Shown here piece after piece: positions 53,414 to 62,452 of a stretch of 64,000 nt of DNA. Both the position numbers and the translations under genes were made by a program. The notes beneath the pieces are model-generated. The model saw only the letters and a list, made by a program, of their open reading frames with translations, made no database searches and was not told the DNA's origin. This DNA comes from Pukyongiella litopenaei (GTDB lineage Bacteria > Pseudomonadota > Alphaproteobacteria > Rhodobacterales > Rhodobacteraceae): assembly GCF_003008555.2 (NCBI RefSeq), contig NZ_CP027665.1, forward strand, positions 992,001 through 1,056,000, read 5' to 3'. The number at the start of each line of letters is the position of its first letter. The stretch's first letter is position 1.

Positions 53414-53722
53414 GGGTGTCCTCCCTGTCTCGGCGGGCTCCTCAACCCGTCCCCGCCTCCGGCACCGTTGGGTGTGTTCCGAAGCTCCGGGATCGGCCTT
53501 GCTCAATTTGAATAAAAATTCAATTTCAATTCTTGGGCGACGACCCATGACGTTGGGTCACGGCGAAACATCCGGTGCAACCGGGCGGCGCGGCGCAGCC
53601 GTGGCCAACATGATGCATGATCGTCAAACCCGACATTGGCCGCGCTGCCGCTCTTTATCTGGATGGGCGAGATACTGTATCGCCATCTGGATCGCGCAAC
53701 GGATCATCTGAGGGCAGACACC
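53414..53722. promoter_or_regulatory. Control region between the divergent acyl-CoA ligase operon and amidase
   Basis: 309 bp with no gene. It contains an AT-rich inverted repeat TTGAAT-AAAA-ATTCAA (53508-53523), the only such stretch in the gap, a candidate operator or promoter for the leftward operon. The part next to the amidase is ordinary GC-rich sequence. Confidence 0.45.
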
Positions 53723-54925
53723 ATGACACAGACACCGCAATCCCTTCTCGATGCCGCCCGGGCCAAGGCGGCCGCGCCCGATTTCACCAGCGTCTTCGAC
53801 GACCCGGTGTCGCAGCACGGCCCGCTGTCGGGGCTGACCGTCGCGGTCAAGGACCTGTTCGACGTGCGCGGCCATGTCACCCGCGCCGGAACGGTCGTGC
53901 GCAAAACCGCCGCCCCGGCCGTGGCGGATGCCGAGGCGGTCGCGCGGCTGAGAGCGGCGGGGGCCGGGCTGATCGGCCATGCCAACATGACGGAATACGC
54001 CTATTCCGGCCTCGGCCTGAACCCGCATTACGGCACGCCGCTGACGCCGCTTTGCAAAGGCTGCATCGCGGGCGGATCGACTTCGGGCGGGGCCTCCGCC
54101 GTGGCGCGCGGCGTCGCGGATATCGCGCTGGGCACGGATACCGGCGGATCGTCCCGCATTCCGGCGGCCTTTTGCGGGCTCTTCGGGTTCAAGCCGACGG
54201 CCCGGTCGATCCCGCGGGACGGCGCGGTGCCGCTGTCGCAGTCGCTGGACAGCGTCGGCGTCATGACCCGCGATGCCGGCCTGCTCCGCCCGGTGCTGAA
54301 CGTGCTGCGCGATGCGGACCTGCCGCCAGCCCCGATGCCGCGCGGCGTGATCGTGCCCGAAAATTTCGGCATGGATGAGCTGGACGCCGAAGTGGCCGAC
54401 GCCTTCGAGACCGCGCTTGCGGCCTTGCGCGATGCGGGCGTGGCGGTCCGGCGGCTGTCTCTCGATATCTTCGACCGCTATCGGGCCTTGCCGGTCTGGC
54501 ATTTCTCGGCGGTGGAATCCCGCGCCAATCATGGCCGGGACTATGATGAGGCGCGCGGCGACCTCGATCCCCGGGTGGCGGCGCGGATGGCACGGGCAGA
54601 CGGGGTATCGGGCATCGACTATGCCCGGACGCTGGACATGCGCGCGGGGCTGATCCGCGAGGCCGGGCGCCTGTTCGATCAGATGCCCCTGGCCCTGCCC
54701 AGCGTCGCCATCATGCCGCCCCGGCTCGACGCGTTGCAGGACGATGCGACCTTTGACCGGATCAACCTTCTGGCCTTGCGAAACACCAGTTTCGGCAATG
54801 TGATCGACGGTTGTTCGGTCAGCATCCCCGTCACCAGCCACCCCGGCGCGGGGCTGATGCTGACCGCGGCCCCGGGCCGGGATGCGATGCTGGTTGCCAT
54901 GGCCGAAACGCTGGGCAGCCTGTAG
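53723..54925 (+). CDS. Amidase signature family protein
   Basis: 400 aa from the ATG at 53723 with GAGGG upstream. The Ser-cisSer-Lys triad is present: Lys in LTVAVKDLFDV, cis-Ser and glycine loop in CIAGGSTSGGASAVARG, nucleophile Ser in LGTDTGGSSRIPAAF. Hydrolyses an amide to acid and ammonia. It is a little shorter than GatA. Convergent with the LysR gene that borders a DUF1445/TRAP/DUF2848 operon, so it may belong to the same nitrogen-compound pathway; substrate unknown. Confidence 0.9.
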   Translation: MTQTPQSLLDAARAKAAAPDFTSVFDDPVSQHGPLSGLTVAVKDLFDVRGHVTRAGTVVRKTAAPAVADAEAVARLRAAGAGLIGHANMTEYAYSGLGLNPHYGTPLTPLCKGCIAGGSTSGGASAVARGVADIALGTDTGGSSRIPAAFCGLFGFKPTARSIPRDGAVPLSQSLDSVGVMTRDAGLLRPVLNVLRDADLPPAPMPRGVIVPENFGMDELDAEVADAFETALAALRDAGVAVRRLSLDIFDRYRALPVWHFSAVESRANHGRDYDEARGDLDPRVAARMARADGVSGIDYARTLDMRAGLIREAGRLFDQMPLALPSVAIMPPRLDALQDDATFDRINLLALRNTSFGNVIDGCSVSIPVTSHPGAGLMLTAAPGRDAMLVAMAETLGSL

Positions 54926-54954
54926 CCGCCGTCAGGCGACCCGGCGACCGGCGG

Positions 54955-55824
54955 TCAGCCGGTCATGAAATCCGTCGCACTGGCCAGGGCGATCTCCGCC
55001 GCCCGGGCGCTGAGTTCGTTGCGGGGTTCCCCGAGATACGAGGCGGTGAAACGCAGGTCGTCGAGCCGCCAGCCGGGGTCGAACATTTCTATGCGCCCCT
55101 GCTGGACAAGATGTTCCGCGAAATGCTGCGGAAAAAGCCCGACCCCGATGCCCGAGGCCACCATTTCCAGCCCGGCATGGATCGAACTGGTCGGGAATAT
55201 CTGGGTGGAATGACCATACCGGTCGATCAGCTGCCGACGCAGGTCGCGGTAGGGCCGCGAGTTGCGGTTGTATGTCACCACCGGCGTCGTCCGCAGATCG
55301 GGATCGGGCCGGTTGGCCGGTCGGAACCACGCCAGCGCGACACTGGGCAGGGCGATGTTGTCAACCGTGTATTCCGATACCGGCCCCATCAGCACGGCAA
55401 GGTCGATCGTCCGCTCCAGAAGCTGCTGCCGCAGGATGCTGGTGACATCGACGACAATCTCGACCCGGATCCTGGGATATCTTTCATAGAGCGCCGACAG
55501 GAAGGCCGGCAGCCAGAGATGCACGATGGTCTCGGCCACGCCTATGCGCAGCAGGCTGTCTTCGGCCTCGGCCGGGATGATATCGGCCTTGATCCCCTCG
55601 ACAAGATCGAGAATCTTCTCGGAATAATCGCGCAGAATGACGCCTTTCTTGGTCAGCGTCACCCCGCGTTGCGACCGGTCGAACAGGCGGGTGCCGAGCG
55701 ACTGCTCCAGCGCGGCGATGCGGCCCGAGACGGCGGGTTGCGAGATGTTCATCTCCTGCGCGGCGCGGCGCACACCGCCGAGACGCGACACCCACAGGAA
55801 GGTAACCAGTTGATCGAGGGTCAT
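54955..55824 (-). CDS. LysR family transcriptional regulator
   Basis: 289 aa from the ATG at 55824 behind GGTGGAG. HTH: LDQLVTFLWVSRLGGVRRAA...NISQPAVSGRIAALEQSLG; effector domain with LLRIGVAETIVHLWLPAF. Located last in the direction of the DUF1445-TRAP-DUF2848 operon, 142 bp after DUF2848, and convergent with the amidase. Likely controls one or both; no clear T-N11-A site was singled out. Confidence 0.9.
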   Translation of the reverse strand: MTLDQLVTFLWVSRLGGVRRAAQEMNISQPAVSGRIAALEQSLGTRLFDRSQRGVTLTKKGVILRDYSEKILDLVEGIKADIIPAEAEDSLLRIGVAETIVHLWLPAFLSALYERYPRIRVEIVVDVTSILRQQLLERTIDLAVLMGPVSEYTVDNIALPSVALAWFRPANRPDPDLRTTPVVTYNRNSRPYRDLRRQLIDRYGHSTQIFPTSSIHAGLEMVASGIGVGLFPQHFAEHLVQQGRIEMFDPGWRLDDLRFTASYLGEPRNELSARAAEIALASATDFMTG

Positions 55825-55966
55825 GTCGCACTCCACCTGTCGCCCGCGCGCGCCTGCCGACCAGTATGGCACCGTGCTGCCCCGTGGCAATCGGCAGGTC
55901 CGGACCGTTCCGGCCCGTCAGGCAAGGCCTCCCGCCACGCGATGCGGTACCGGCGCCCTGCGCAGT

Positions 55967-56620
55967 TCAGGCGACGATCGGAAGCGTTCTCACCGCATAT
56001 TCGAGCGCGATTTGGCGGCCGGTTGCAGGGTCTTCCATCCGCATCCGGTATTCCGAGGCCGGCCGCACGCCACCGATGGCACCCAGCGTGCCGCAGAGCA
56101 TGGCCGCGTTGTCGCCCAGTCCGGCGCCTGTCATCAGATCCTGCAAGGGGCGGATCGAGGCCAGGGTCCCGTCCTGATAGGTGACCCAGTCACCGTTTTC
56201 GCGGATCTCGCAGCGCAGGACCAGGCTGTCGAGACGGTCGCGCAGTTCGTCGACATCCCAGACCCCGGAGGCCATAGGTTTCGCGCAGGCCTGCTTGGAC
56301 GCCGCCACCGAATGGGCTTCGAGGTCGCGGTCGGTATGATCCGAGGCGAGACCCAGCCAGGTCTTGCCGCCCTGCCGGATCAGCAGCGGCTCGACCTCGC
56401 CGGAACTGCTCTCGCCCAGCACCTCGATCACCGGGGCCTGGGTCAGCAGCGCATGCGACACCCGGTAATAGAGCGGGACCTGCGACGGCGGCGCCACGCC
56501 GAGATCGGCCAACTCGTCGATATGGTGCCGCACGGCGGCACCGTCGCGCCCGGTCCAGCCGGCCACGAAGAGATGATCGATCGTTATGTCAAAGGGCTGA
56601 TCAGCCTGCGAAATTCTCAT
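55967..56620 (-). CDS. DUF2848 family protein
   Basis: 217 aa. ITIDHLFVAGWTGRD at the N-terminus and LGLASDHTDRDLEAHSVAASK are hallmarks of DUF2848, a family related to the fumarylacetoacetate-hydrolase fold with unestablished reaction. Soluble, cytoplasmic. Ten bp downstream of the TRAP large permease gene, so co-transcribed. Context suggests a hydrolase or lyase acting on the TRAP substrate. Confidence 0.85.
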   Translation of the reverse strand: MRISQADQPFDITIDHLFVAGWTGRDGAAVRHHIDELADLGVAPPSQVPLYYRVSHALLTQAPVIEVLGESSSGEVEPLLIRQGGKTWLGLASDHTDRDLEAHSVAASKQACAKPMASGVWDVDELRDRLDSLVLRCEIRENGDWVTYQDGTLASIRPLQDLMTGAGLGDNAAMLCGTLGAIGGVRPASEYRMRMEDPATGRQIALEYAVRTLPIVA

Positions 56621-56630
56621 TGCGACGTTC

Positions 56631-57911
56631 CTAGAGATGCTGCGGAAGATAAAGCGCGATGACGGGGAAGAGGATCAGCAGGCCGACCATGACCAGCATC
56701 GCCAGCGCATAGGGGATCACGCCCAGCATCACGTCGGTCAGCGGTCCCGATTTCCGGACCCCCTGCACCACATACAGGTTGAGCCCGACCGGCGGCGTGA
56801 TCAGCGCCATTTCGACGAGGATGATCATCAGGATGCCGAACCACAGCTTGTCATAGCCGAGCTCGACGATGATCGGCACGATGATCGGGATGGTGCCGAC
56901 CATCAGCGACAGCGTCTCGATGAAAAAGCCCAGCACGATGTAGATCACCACGATGATGAGCAGCGTGGCCAGCGGCCCGAGACCCAGCCCGCCGAGAAAA
57001 TCCTGCAGGGCACGGCTGACCCCGGCGGCGGCCAGCACGAAATTCAGCACATAGGCCCCGATCACCACCAGCATGATCATCGCGGTGGTGCGCACCGTGC
57101 CCTTGAGGCTGGCCACGACCATGTCCCAGGTGACCGCGCGCTGCATTGCGGCGATGGCAAACGCCATGGCGACACCGACGGCGGCGGCTTCGGTCGGGGT
57201 GGCCCAGCCGGCATAGATCGACCCGACGATGACGCCGAACAGCCCGAGCAGCGGGACGAGATCCACCAGCCCGGCGAACCGCTGGCCCCATGTTGCCGAG
57301 ATCCCCGGCCCGCCCAGCGACGGCTTGATGCCGCAGAAGACCGCGGTCACGGCCATGAACAGCAGCGCCAGGGCAAAGCCCGGGATCAGACCGGCGACGA
57401 ACAGTTTCGGTATCGAGGTCTCGGTCAGGAAACCGTAGACGATCAGGTTGATCGACGGCGGGATCATGATGCCCAGCGTGCCACCCGCGGCAATCGCGCC
57501 GGAAAACAGCCTGGGATCGTAGCCCAACCTGTCGGCCTGCGGCGTCGCCACCGAGGCCACCGTGGCGGCGGTGGCTACCGACGACCCCGAGGTGGCCGAG
57601 AACAGAGTCGCCGTGACGATATTGGCGTGGATCAGCCCGCCCGGCAGCCACGACACCCAGGATTCCAGCGCCGAATAGGTCCGCCGGGCTATGCCGCTGC
57701 GCACCAGCAGCTCGCCCAGCAGGATGAAGAACGGGATCGCGATCAGCGTGGCGCTGTTCGACGACGACCAGACCACCTGGCCCAGCCCCCGCATCAGCGG
57801 AAACGGGCTGAAGAACGTGTCGATGCCAAAGGCCAGAAGGAAAAGAACGATGCCGACCGGGATCGACAGCGCCAGCAGCGCGAGCAGCCCCGCGGATGTG
57901 AACAGGATCAT
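56631..57911 (-). CDS. TRAP transporter large permease (DctM)
   Basis: 426 aa, twelve or so membrane segments. Signatures: SATLIAIPFFILLGELLVRSG, ATSGSSVATAATVASV and GGTLGIMIPPSINLIVYG. Overlaps the small subunit gene by 4 nt. With DctP and DctQ it forms a sodium- or proton-driven carboxylate importer. Confidence 0.95.
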   Translation of the reverse strand: MILFTSAGLLALLALSIPVGIVLFLLAFGIDTFFSPFPLMRGLGQVVWSSSNSATLIAIPFFILLGELLVRSGIARRTYSALESWVSWLPGGLIHANIVTATLFSATSGSSVATAATVASVATPQADRLGYDPRLFSGAIAAGGTLGIMIPPSINLIVYGFLTETSIPKLFVAGLIPGFALALLFMAVTAVFCGIKPSLGGPGISATWGQRFAGLVDLVPLLGLFGVIVGSIYAGWATPTEAAAVGVAMAFAIAAMQRAVTWDMVVASLKGTVRTTAMIMLVVIGAYVLNFVLAAAGVSRALQDFLGGLGLGPLATLLIIVVIYIVLGFFIETLSLMVGTIPIIVPIIVELGYDKLWFGILMIILVEMALITPPVGLNLYVVQGVRKSGPLTDVMLGVIPYALAMLVMVGLLILFPVIALYLPQHL

Positions 57912-58441
57912 GCTTCACCTCGCGATCCGGCGAATTCGTCGATGTCGTCATGGCGGCCGCCCGCCAGGAACATGCAGACCGAAACCGCCAGGATGACGGC
58001 GGAGAACGCGAACCACGCCCAGCCCGCCATCCACAGCGATTGCGGGATCCACAGCGGGGTTTCCAGTGTCGTGTTGGCCCGCGAATGGCTCTGGATGGAT
58101 TTCTCCAGCACCGGCCAGCCGCGATAGGCCACCGTCACCGCAACACCCGCCAGCGACAGGATCGACACCGCGTCGAACCACGCCCGCACCGCCTTGGTCC
58201 CGCGTTCCCGCAGCAGGTCGATACGCACATGGGCAAGACAGGTGAGGGCATAGCTCACGCCCCAGCTCGTCACGATCGCCATGGCATAACCCGAAAGTTC
58301 ATCGGTTCCGCCCAGCGACAGGCCCAGCGGTCTGGCGACGATGTCGAACAGCGTGATCATCACGCTGGCCAGCAAGAGCAGGCCAGCGGCAATCGCCAGT
58401 TTTTCGTTCAGGGTCCTGAGCAACGAGAGGGTCGTGGTCAT
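57908..58441 (-). CDS. TRAP transporter small permease (DctQ)
   Basis: 177 aa from the ATG at 58441 with CGGAG upstream. Four hydrophobic helices; LLLASVMITLFDIVARPLG and YALTCLAHVRIDLLRER are typical of DctQ. The longer upstream frame overlaps dctP and is rejected. Acts as a scaffold for DctM. Confidence 0.92.
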   Translation of the reverse strand: MTTTLSLLRTLNEKLAIAAGLLLLASVMITLFDIVARPLGLSLGGTDELSGYAMAIVTSWGVSYALTCLAHVRIDLLRERGTKAVRAWFDAVSILSLAGVAVTVAYRGWPVLEKSIQSHSRANTTLETPLWIPQSLWMAGWAWFAFSAVILAVSVCMFLAGGRHDDIDEFAGSRGEA

Positions 58442-58457
58442 CGTCGGATACTCCGGC

Positions 58458-59498
58458 TCATTCCAGCGGGATCTGAACACCGGTGGCGGCACCGACCGCG
58501 TCATTCCAGCGCTGGCCCCAGTCACCGCCCGCACGCGCGGCCCAGTCCGGCAGAACCTCGGATGTCAGGATATCCCGCGCCCTCTGCTCGTCGGCCTCGG
58601 TGGCTGCGACCAGCGTCATGCCGCGCGTCTCGCCCGGGCATTCGCCATTGCCGGTCAGGCAGGCCACGTCGGTTTCGAGCGCGGTCTGCGCGCTGGCCCA
58701 GGCCGGGGATTCGAGTTCGTCGGCGACGGAAGTTTCGATCAGGGCCTGCGTTTCGGCGTCCAGGCTGTTCCACCTGTCGAGGTTCATCGCGATCACCACC
58801 GGGTCCCAGCCACCGAGAGGGATCGGCATCAGGTGGGTCGATACCTCCCACCAGCCGGCGCTGTAGCCCGAGCCCGCACCGGTCACCGCGCAGTCCACAA
58901 CGCCTTTCTGCAGCGCGCCCGGCACTTCGCCGAAACTGACGCTGACCGCCTCGGCGCCCAGCGCCTCGAGCAGCTTGCCGGTCAGGCGGCCCGAGGCACG
59001 GATTTTCTTGCCCTGAAGGTCGGCGAGCGACCCGATCTCACCATTGCAGAACACGACCTGCGGCGGATAGGGCGCGACCCCCAGCACCTTGGCATTGAAG
59101 ATCTCGGCATAGATGTCGTCGACCAGCGGGCGGGCGGCATCGACCATCTTCCTGGCCGTGGTGGCATCGGTGGCGATGAGCGGCACGTCGAGCCCTTCCA
59201 GCGCGGGCGAATCGGCAACGGCATAATCAGCCACGGTCATGCCCACATCGAACACGCCCTGCCCCAGCATCCGGAACACGTCGCCACCATTGATGCCCAT
59301 CTGGTCATGGGTGGTCAGGTTGACGGTGATGCCGCCATCGCTGGCCGCCGGCAGCTTTTCTTCCCAGAATGGCCGCTCGTATTCCTTGTGCAGCGGCAGG
59401 CCGCTCCAACTGCCGACAACGGCGAGTTCTTCCGCCGCGAAGGCGGCAAATCCCGGCAGGACGAGGGCGGCGGCAGCGAGGCCGATGGTGCGTTTCAT
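58458..59498 (-). CDS. TRAP transporter solute-binding protein (DctP family)
   Basis: 346 aa from the ATG at 59498, with AAGGAG upstream. Signal peptide MKRTIGLAAAALVLPGFAAF and A. GKKIRASGRLTGKLLEALGA carries the conserved Arg that binds the ligand carboxylate, and VSFGEVPGALQKGVVD follows. Two Cys (VACLTGNGECPG) may form a disulphide. Unlike the other two binding-protein genes in this window, no hairpin separates it from the permease gene (16-bp gap). Confidence 0.92.
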   Translation of the reverse strand: MKRTIGLAAAALVLPGFAAFAAEELAVVGSWSGLPLHKEYERPFWEEKLPAASDGGITVNLTTHDQMGINGGDVFRMLGQGVFDVGMTVADYAVADSPALEGLDVPLIATDATTARKMVDAARPLVDDIYAEIFNAKVLGVAPYPPQVVFCNGEIGSLADLQGKKIRASGRLTGKLLEALGAEAVSVSFGEVPGALQKGVVDCAVTGAGSGYSAGWWEVSTHLMPIPLGGWDPVVIAMNLDRWNSLDAETQALIETSVADELESPAWASAQTALETDVACLTGNGECPGETRGMTLVAATEADEQRARDILTSEVLPDWAARAGGDWGQRWNDAVGAATGVQIPLE

Positions 59499-59527
59499 GG
59501 GTTTTCTCCTTGTTGAACTTGGTTTGA

Positions 59528-60370
59528 TCATTGCGATTCAATGGGTATCAGGACGTTCGGGTCGGTCTCGTCGGCGTCGGTGATCAGCATCGCACCCGGC
59601 GCATGGGTGATCGCGATCTCGGGGGCGGCGCCGGACAGCGCCACCTGCGTCGTCACCCCGCAGCCCCAAAAGGCAGCCACCTCGCCATCGCGCAGGCGCA
59701 CCGCTTCGCCCCAATCCGGTCTGTTCAGATTCGCGATCCCGATGTCGCCGGGGTTGCCGATATGGATCGGTGCGCCATGCGCATGTGGAAACCGGGCACA
59801 GATGTCCCTGACCCGGTCTGCATCGCCTTCGGGGATAGGCCGCATGCTGACCACGGCCGGTCCGGCAAAGCGGCCAGCGGGCCGCGTGGCGATATTGGTG
59901 CGGAACATCGGGACCGTCACGCCGTTCTCGACATGGCGCATCCCGATCCCGGCGCGCATCAGAGCGTGCTCGAAGGTGAAGGAGCAACCGACGGCGAACG
60001 CCATGAGATCCTCGCGCCACAGGGCCTTTATGTCCTGGCGCCGCTCGACGGCCTGCCCCGGGCGATAGACGAAAAACAGCGGCAAATCGGTGCGCAGGTC
60101 GATCTCGGCGCCGAGCCTGTCAATCTGCGGCCTGCCGGGTTGCGACACGCCCACAAGCGGGCAGAAAACCGGGTTGGCCTCGCAGAACCCGAGGAAATCC
60201 TCGCCATCTGCCGCGGGCAGGATCACCAGATTGCATTGCAGCCTGCCATTGCACAGCCCGGCCGTATGTCCGGCATAGGCATTTTCCCGCAGCGCCTGCC
60301 TGACCTGCCCGACCGGCATGGCCGCAAGTTGATCATGCGTCACCCGTTTGTGCAGGGGAATCGAATCCAT
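59528..60370 (-). CDS. DUF1445 putative hydro-lyase (D-glutamate cyclase-related)
   Basis: 280 aa from the ATG at 60370 (GGAAA upstream); an ATG four codons earlier is possible. AYAGHTAGLCNGRLQCNLVI, then FAVGCSFTFEHALMRAGI and PIHIGNPGDIGIANL are diagnostic of the DUF1445/UPF0317 family. A mammalian member is D-glutamate cyclase, interconverting D-glutamate and 5-oxo-D-proline. First gene of the operon with a DctPQM importer and DUF2848; an amidase is nearby. A route for a lactam or N-acyl amino acid is plausible but unproven. Confidence 0.87.
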   Translation of the reverse strand: MDSIPLHKRVTHDQLAAMPVGQVRQALRENAYAGHTAGLCNGRLQCNLVILPAADGEDFLGFCEANPVFCPLVGVSQPGRPQIDRLGAEIDLRTDLPLFFVYRPGQAVERRQDIKALWREDLMAFAVGCSFTFEHALMRAGIGMRHVENGVTVPMFRTNIATRPAGRFAGPAVVSMRPIPEGDADRVRDICARFPHAHGAPIHIGNPGDIGIANLNRPDWGEAVRLRDGEVAAFWGCGVTTQVALSGAAPEIAITHAPGAMLITDADETDPNVLIPIESQ

Positions 60371-60438
60371 GGTGTTTTCCATAGGACATCGTTGCACGAT
60401 TTCAGGTATAAGCGGTAACTGTCATTTTGTATCAGTTT

Positions 60439-60457
60439 TGATCGCATCACGCGATCA
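60439..60457. promoter_or_regulatory. Inverted repeat upstream of the DUF1445 operon
   Basis: TGATCGC-ATCAC-GCGATCA: 7-bp perfect arms, 69 bp upstream of the DUF1445 start and 14 bp past the SRAP stop. Flanked by A/T, no T-run in the reading direction, so an operator is more likely than a terminator. Confidence 0.45.
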
Positions 60458-60470
60458 TACTGAGCAGCGG

Positions 60471-61109
60471 TCACGGGTCTGCGGCAAATTCCTCGATCAG
60501 GTCCGGCCCGTCATCGTCCCGACCGAACCGGCGGACGGGATGATGGGTGAGGCCGGCCTTTTCCCCCAGCCCGGCCGGATCGCCGCCGCCTGTCAGCCAT
60601 GTTTCGCGTTCCGCGGTGTCGAGGATGACCGGCATCCGGTGGTGAATATCGGCCACGCTTTCGTTGGCCGCCCGTGTCAGCATCGTGCAGGTCAACAGGT
60701 CGCCCCACCGGGATGCCAGCCCGGCGGCGTATAGGTTTTCCTCGTTGCCGGTGCCGCGAATGAAATGGGGCGTTTTGCGCCCCTTGGTGCCGGTCCATTC
60801 ATAATACCCCGCCATCGGGATCAGGCAGCGGCCCCTGTTCCAGACCGCGCGGAATGTGGGCTTGGTGGCGGCATCCTCGATCCGGGCGTTGAACGTGGTT
60901 GCCTTCCAGTCGGACAGCGCGCCCTTGTGCCAGGACGGCACGAGCCACCAGCGGGCAATCATGGGGCGGAGATCGGGCGTCAGCAGCACGATGTCCTGCG
61001 TCGGCTTCACGTTGAAGCGCCGCTGCCAGCCCTCGAACGGGTCGATCTTCAGCCAGGAGGTATCCAGCCCGGCGCTGCGCAGGTTGGGATCAACGAATCT
61101 TCCGCACAT
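60471..61109 (-). CDS. SOS response-associated peptidase (SRAP/YedK family)
   Basis: 212 aa beginning MCGRFV, with Cys2 as the catalytic residue exposed after Met removal. YYEW supplies the glutamate and HHRMPVIL the histidine of the active site. HMCES/YedK proteins form a covalent thiazolidine link to abasic sites in single-stranded DNA and protect them. Stand-alone gene. Confidence 0.95.
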   Translation of the reverse strand: MCGRFVDPNLRSAGLDTSWLKIDPFEGWQRRFNVKPTQDIVLLTPDLRPMIARWWLVPSWHKGALSDWKATTFNARIEDAATKPTFRAVWNRGRCLIPMAGYYEWTGTKGRKTPHFIRGTGNEENLYAAGLASRWGDLLTCTMLTRAANESVADIHHRMPVILDTAERETWLTGGGDPAGLGEKAGLTHHPVRRFGRDDDGPDLIEEFAADP

Positions 61110-61226
61110 GGCGGCAGAGTAGCGCCGGGGCGGGCGCGCCGCACCTGTTTCGCAACCGCAACTCGCGCCGGGTTCTGCCGGGTGCCCGGCAACAGGCCGT
61201 AAACGCAGCCCGGACTTACGCGGAAA

Positions 61227-61766
61227 TTACCGGCCCTGATCGGCCACCAACGTCCGGACCAGACCGGGATCGCAGGCCGTTGTGTATCCCATCGCCCGCT
61301 TGATGCCCGGCAGCAAGGCCGCGCCGTTCATTGCAAAGGCAAGTTCGATCAGACCGGCATCGCCATACTGGGCGCGGACGATCTCGCGGGCCTCCATGTT
61401 GTCCGCCCTGAGCCCGGCGACACTGTCGGCCAGCGTGGCGACCGCGGCGAGCCCCGCGGGCAGGGTCGCATATTGCCCGGAAACCACCTGATCCAGCAGT
61501 TGGGCCGAGAGGCCGGCGGACCTGGCCAGATTGATCTCGGCCTTAACGCACTCCCCGCAATCGGCGGCAAGAGCACCGCGGAGACGCGCGACATGATAGG
61601 CATCGACCGGCACATTGTTGTTGGGATCGAGAAATCCGAAGATCCTGTTGTATCGAAACAAGAGCCTCAGGTCTGTCCCGGCGATTTCCCGAGTGTAGTC
61701 GAGCGTCACGCCGAGCCGTTTTTCGGCCCGGCCAATCAGGAACGAGATCAACCGATGAAGGGTCAT
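61227..61766 (-). CDS. AhpD-like/carboxymuconolactone decarboxylase family protein
   Basis: 179 aa all-helical protein. CGECVKAEINLARSAGL provides a CxxC pair with downstream residues as in AhpD-like peroxidases, although the usual C-x-x-C-x3-H histidine is replaced by Glu/Ile. May be redox-inactive or use another base. Lies 51 bp downstream of a TetR gene in the same orientation, so probably its regulon member. Confidence 0.75.
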   Translation of the reverse strand: MTLHRLISFLIGRAEKRLGVTLDYTREIAGTDLRLLFRYNRIFGFLDPNNNVPVDAYHVARLRGALAADCGECVKAEINLARSAGLSAQLLDQVVSGQYATLPAGLAAVATLADSVAGLRADNMEAREIVRAQYGDAGLIELAFAMNGAALLPGIKRAMGYTTACDPGLVRTLVADQGR

Positions 61767-61817
61767 GCCGGTGTCGCCTCTCCTGCTACCATGCCGTCTC
61801 GGGTGATTTTCCCGACC

Positions 61818-62372
61818 TCATGACTGGTCTTCCTGCTCGCGCCCAAGCAGAAGCATCGTCAGATCGTCAATGGCGGCCCCTTGCAGACCGGCGACCAGAT
61901 CAGGCGCGAAGGTGCGGCCGATGAATGCCCAGGTCAGCAGCGTGGCGCGGGCGGCAGCCTCGTCCCCGGTTGCGCCCGCGTTCCGGAACAGCTCATCCAG
62001 ATAGTCGAACCTGAGCTGATCGACCTCTCGGACGCAGGCCGCGGCCAGCGGGTCGACACCGCCCCAGCGGCGGACGGCTTTCTCGATCACCTGCGGGTTC
62101 CCGATTGCACGCTGAATCAGGGTCGCGAGTTGATCCCGGCCCGGCGGCAGCCCCTTGAGATCCGCGATGACCCTCTCGGTCGTCGCGCTGCGCCAGGCCC
62201 GGAGTATGGCACCGTGAAAGTCACCGAGCGAAGGGAAATGCCAATAGAAACTGCCGCGCGACACCCCGAGCGCGCTGGCCATCGGCTCGGCCTTGAGCGC
62301 CTCGTGGCCCTTGTCCCGAAGGACGACGAGCCCATGTGCAATCCAGTCATCCCGGGTAAGGCGTTTTGTCAT
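61818..62372 (-). CDS. TetR family transcriptional regulator
   Basis: 184 aa. HTH in LRDKGHEALKAEPMASALGV and SRGSFYWHFPSLGDFH. Upstream it is divergent from a small membrane-protein gene with an inverted repeat between them; downstream is the AhpD-like gene. The C-terminal domain ends EQEDQS. Confidence 0.9.
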   Translation of the reverse strand: MTKRLTRDDWIAHGLVVLRDKGHEALKAEPMASALGVSRGSFYWHFPSLGDFHGAILRAWRSATTERVIADLKGLPPGRDQLATLIQRAIGNPQVIEKAVRRWGGVDPLAAACVREVDQLRFDYLDELFRNAGATGDEAAARATLLTWAFIGRTFAPDLVAGLQGAAIDDLTMLLLGREQEDQS

Positions 62373-62377
62373 GCGCC

Positions 62378-62423
62378 AACCATACAGATGTGTATTGATT
62401 TGACAAGACAGAACTGTATGGTT
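62378..62423. promoter_or_regulatory. Inverted repeat between TetR and membrane-protein genes
   Basis: AACCATACAG (62378-62387) and CTGTATGGTT (62414-62423), 10-bp perfect arms with a 26-bp spacer; the left arm also begins the near-palindrome ATACAGATGTGTAT. Typical arrangement for a TetR repressor controlling both directions. Confidence 0.6.
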
Positions 62424-62452
62424 CTGGGCACAGACATGAAAAGGAGACCAAG

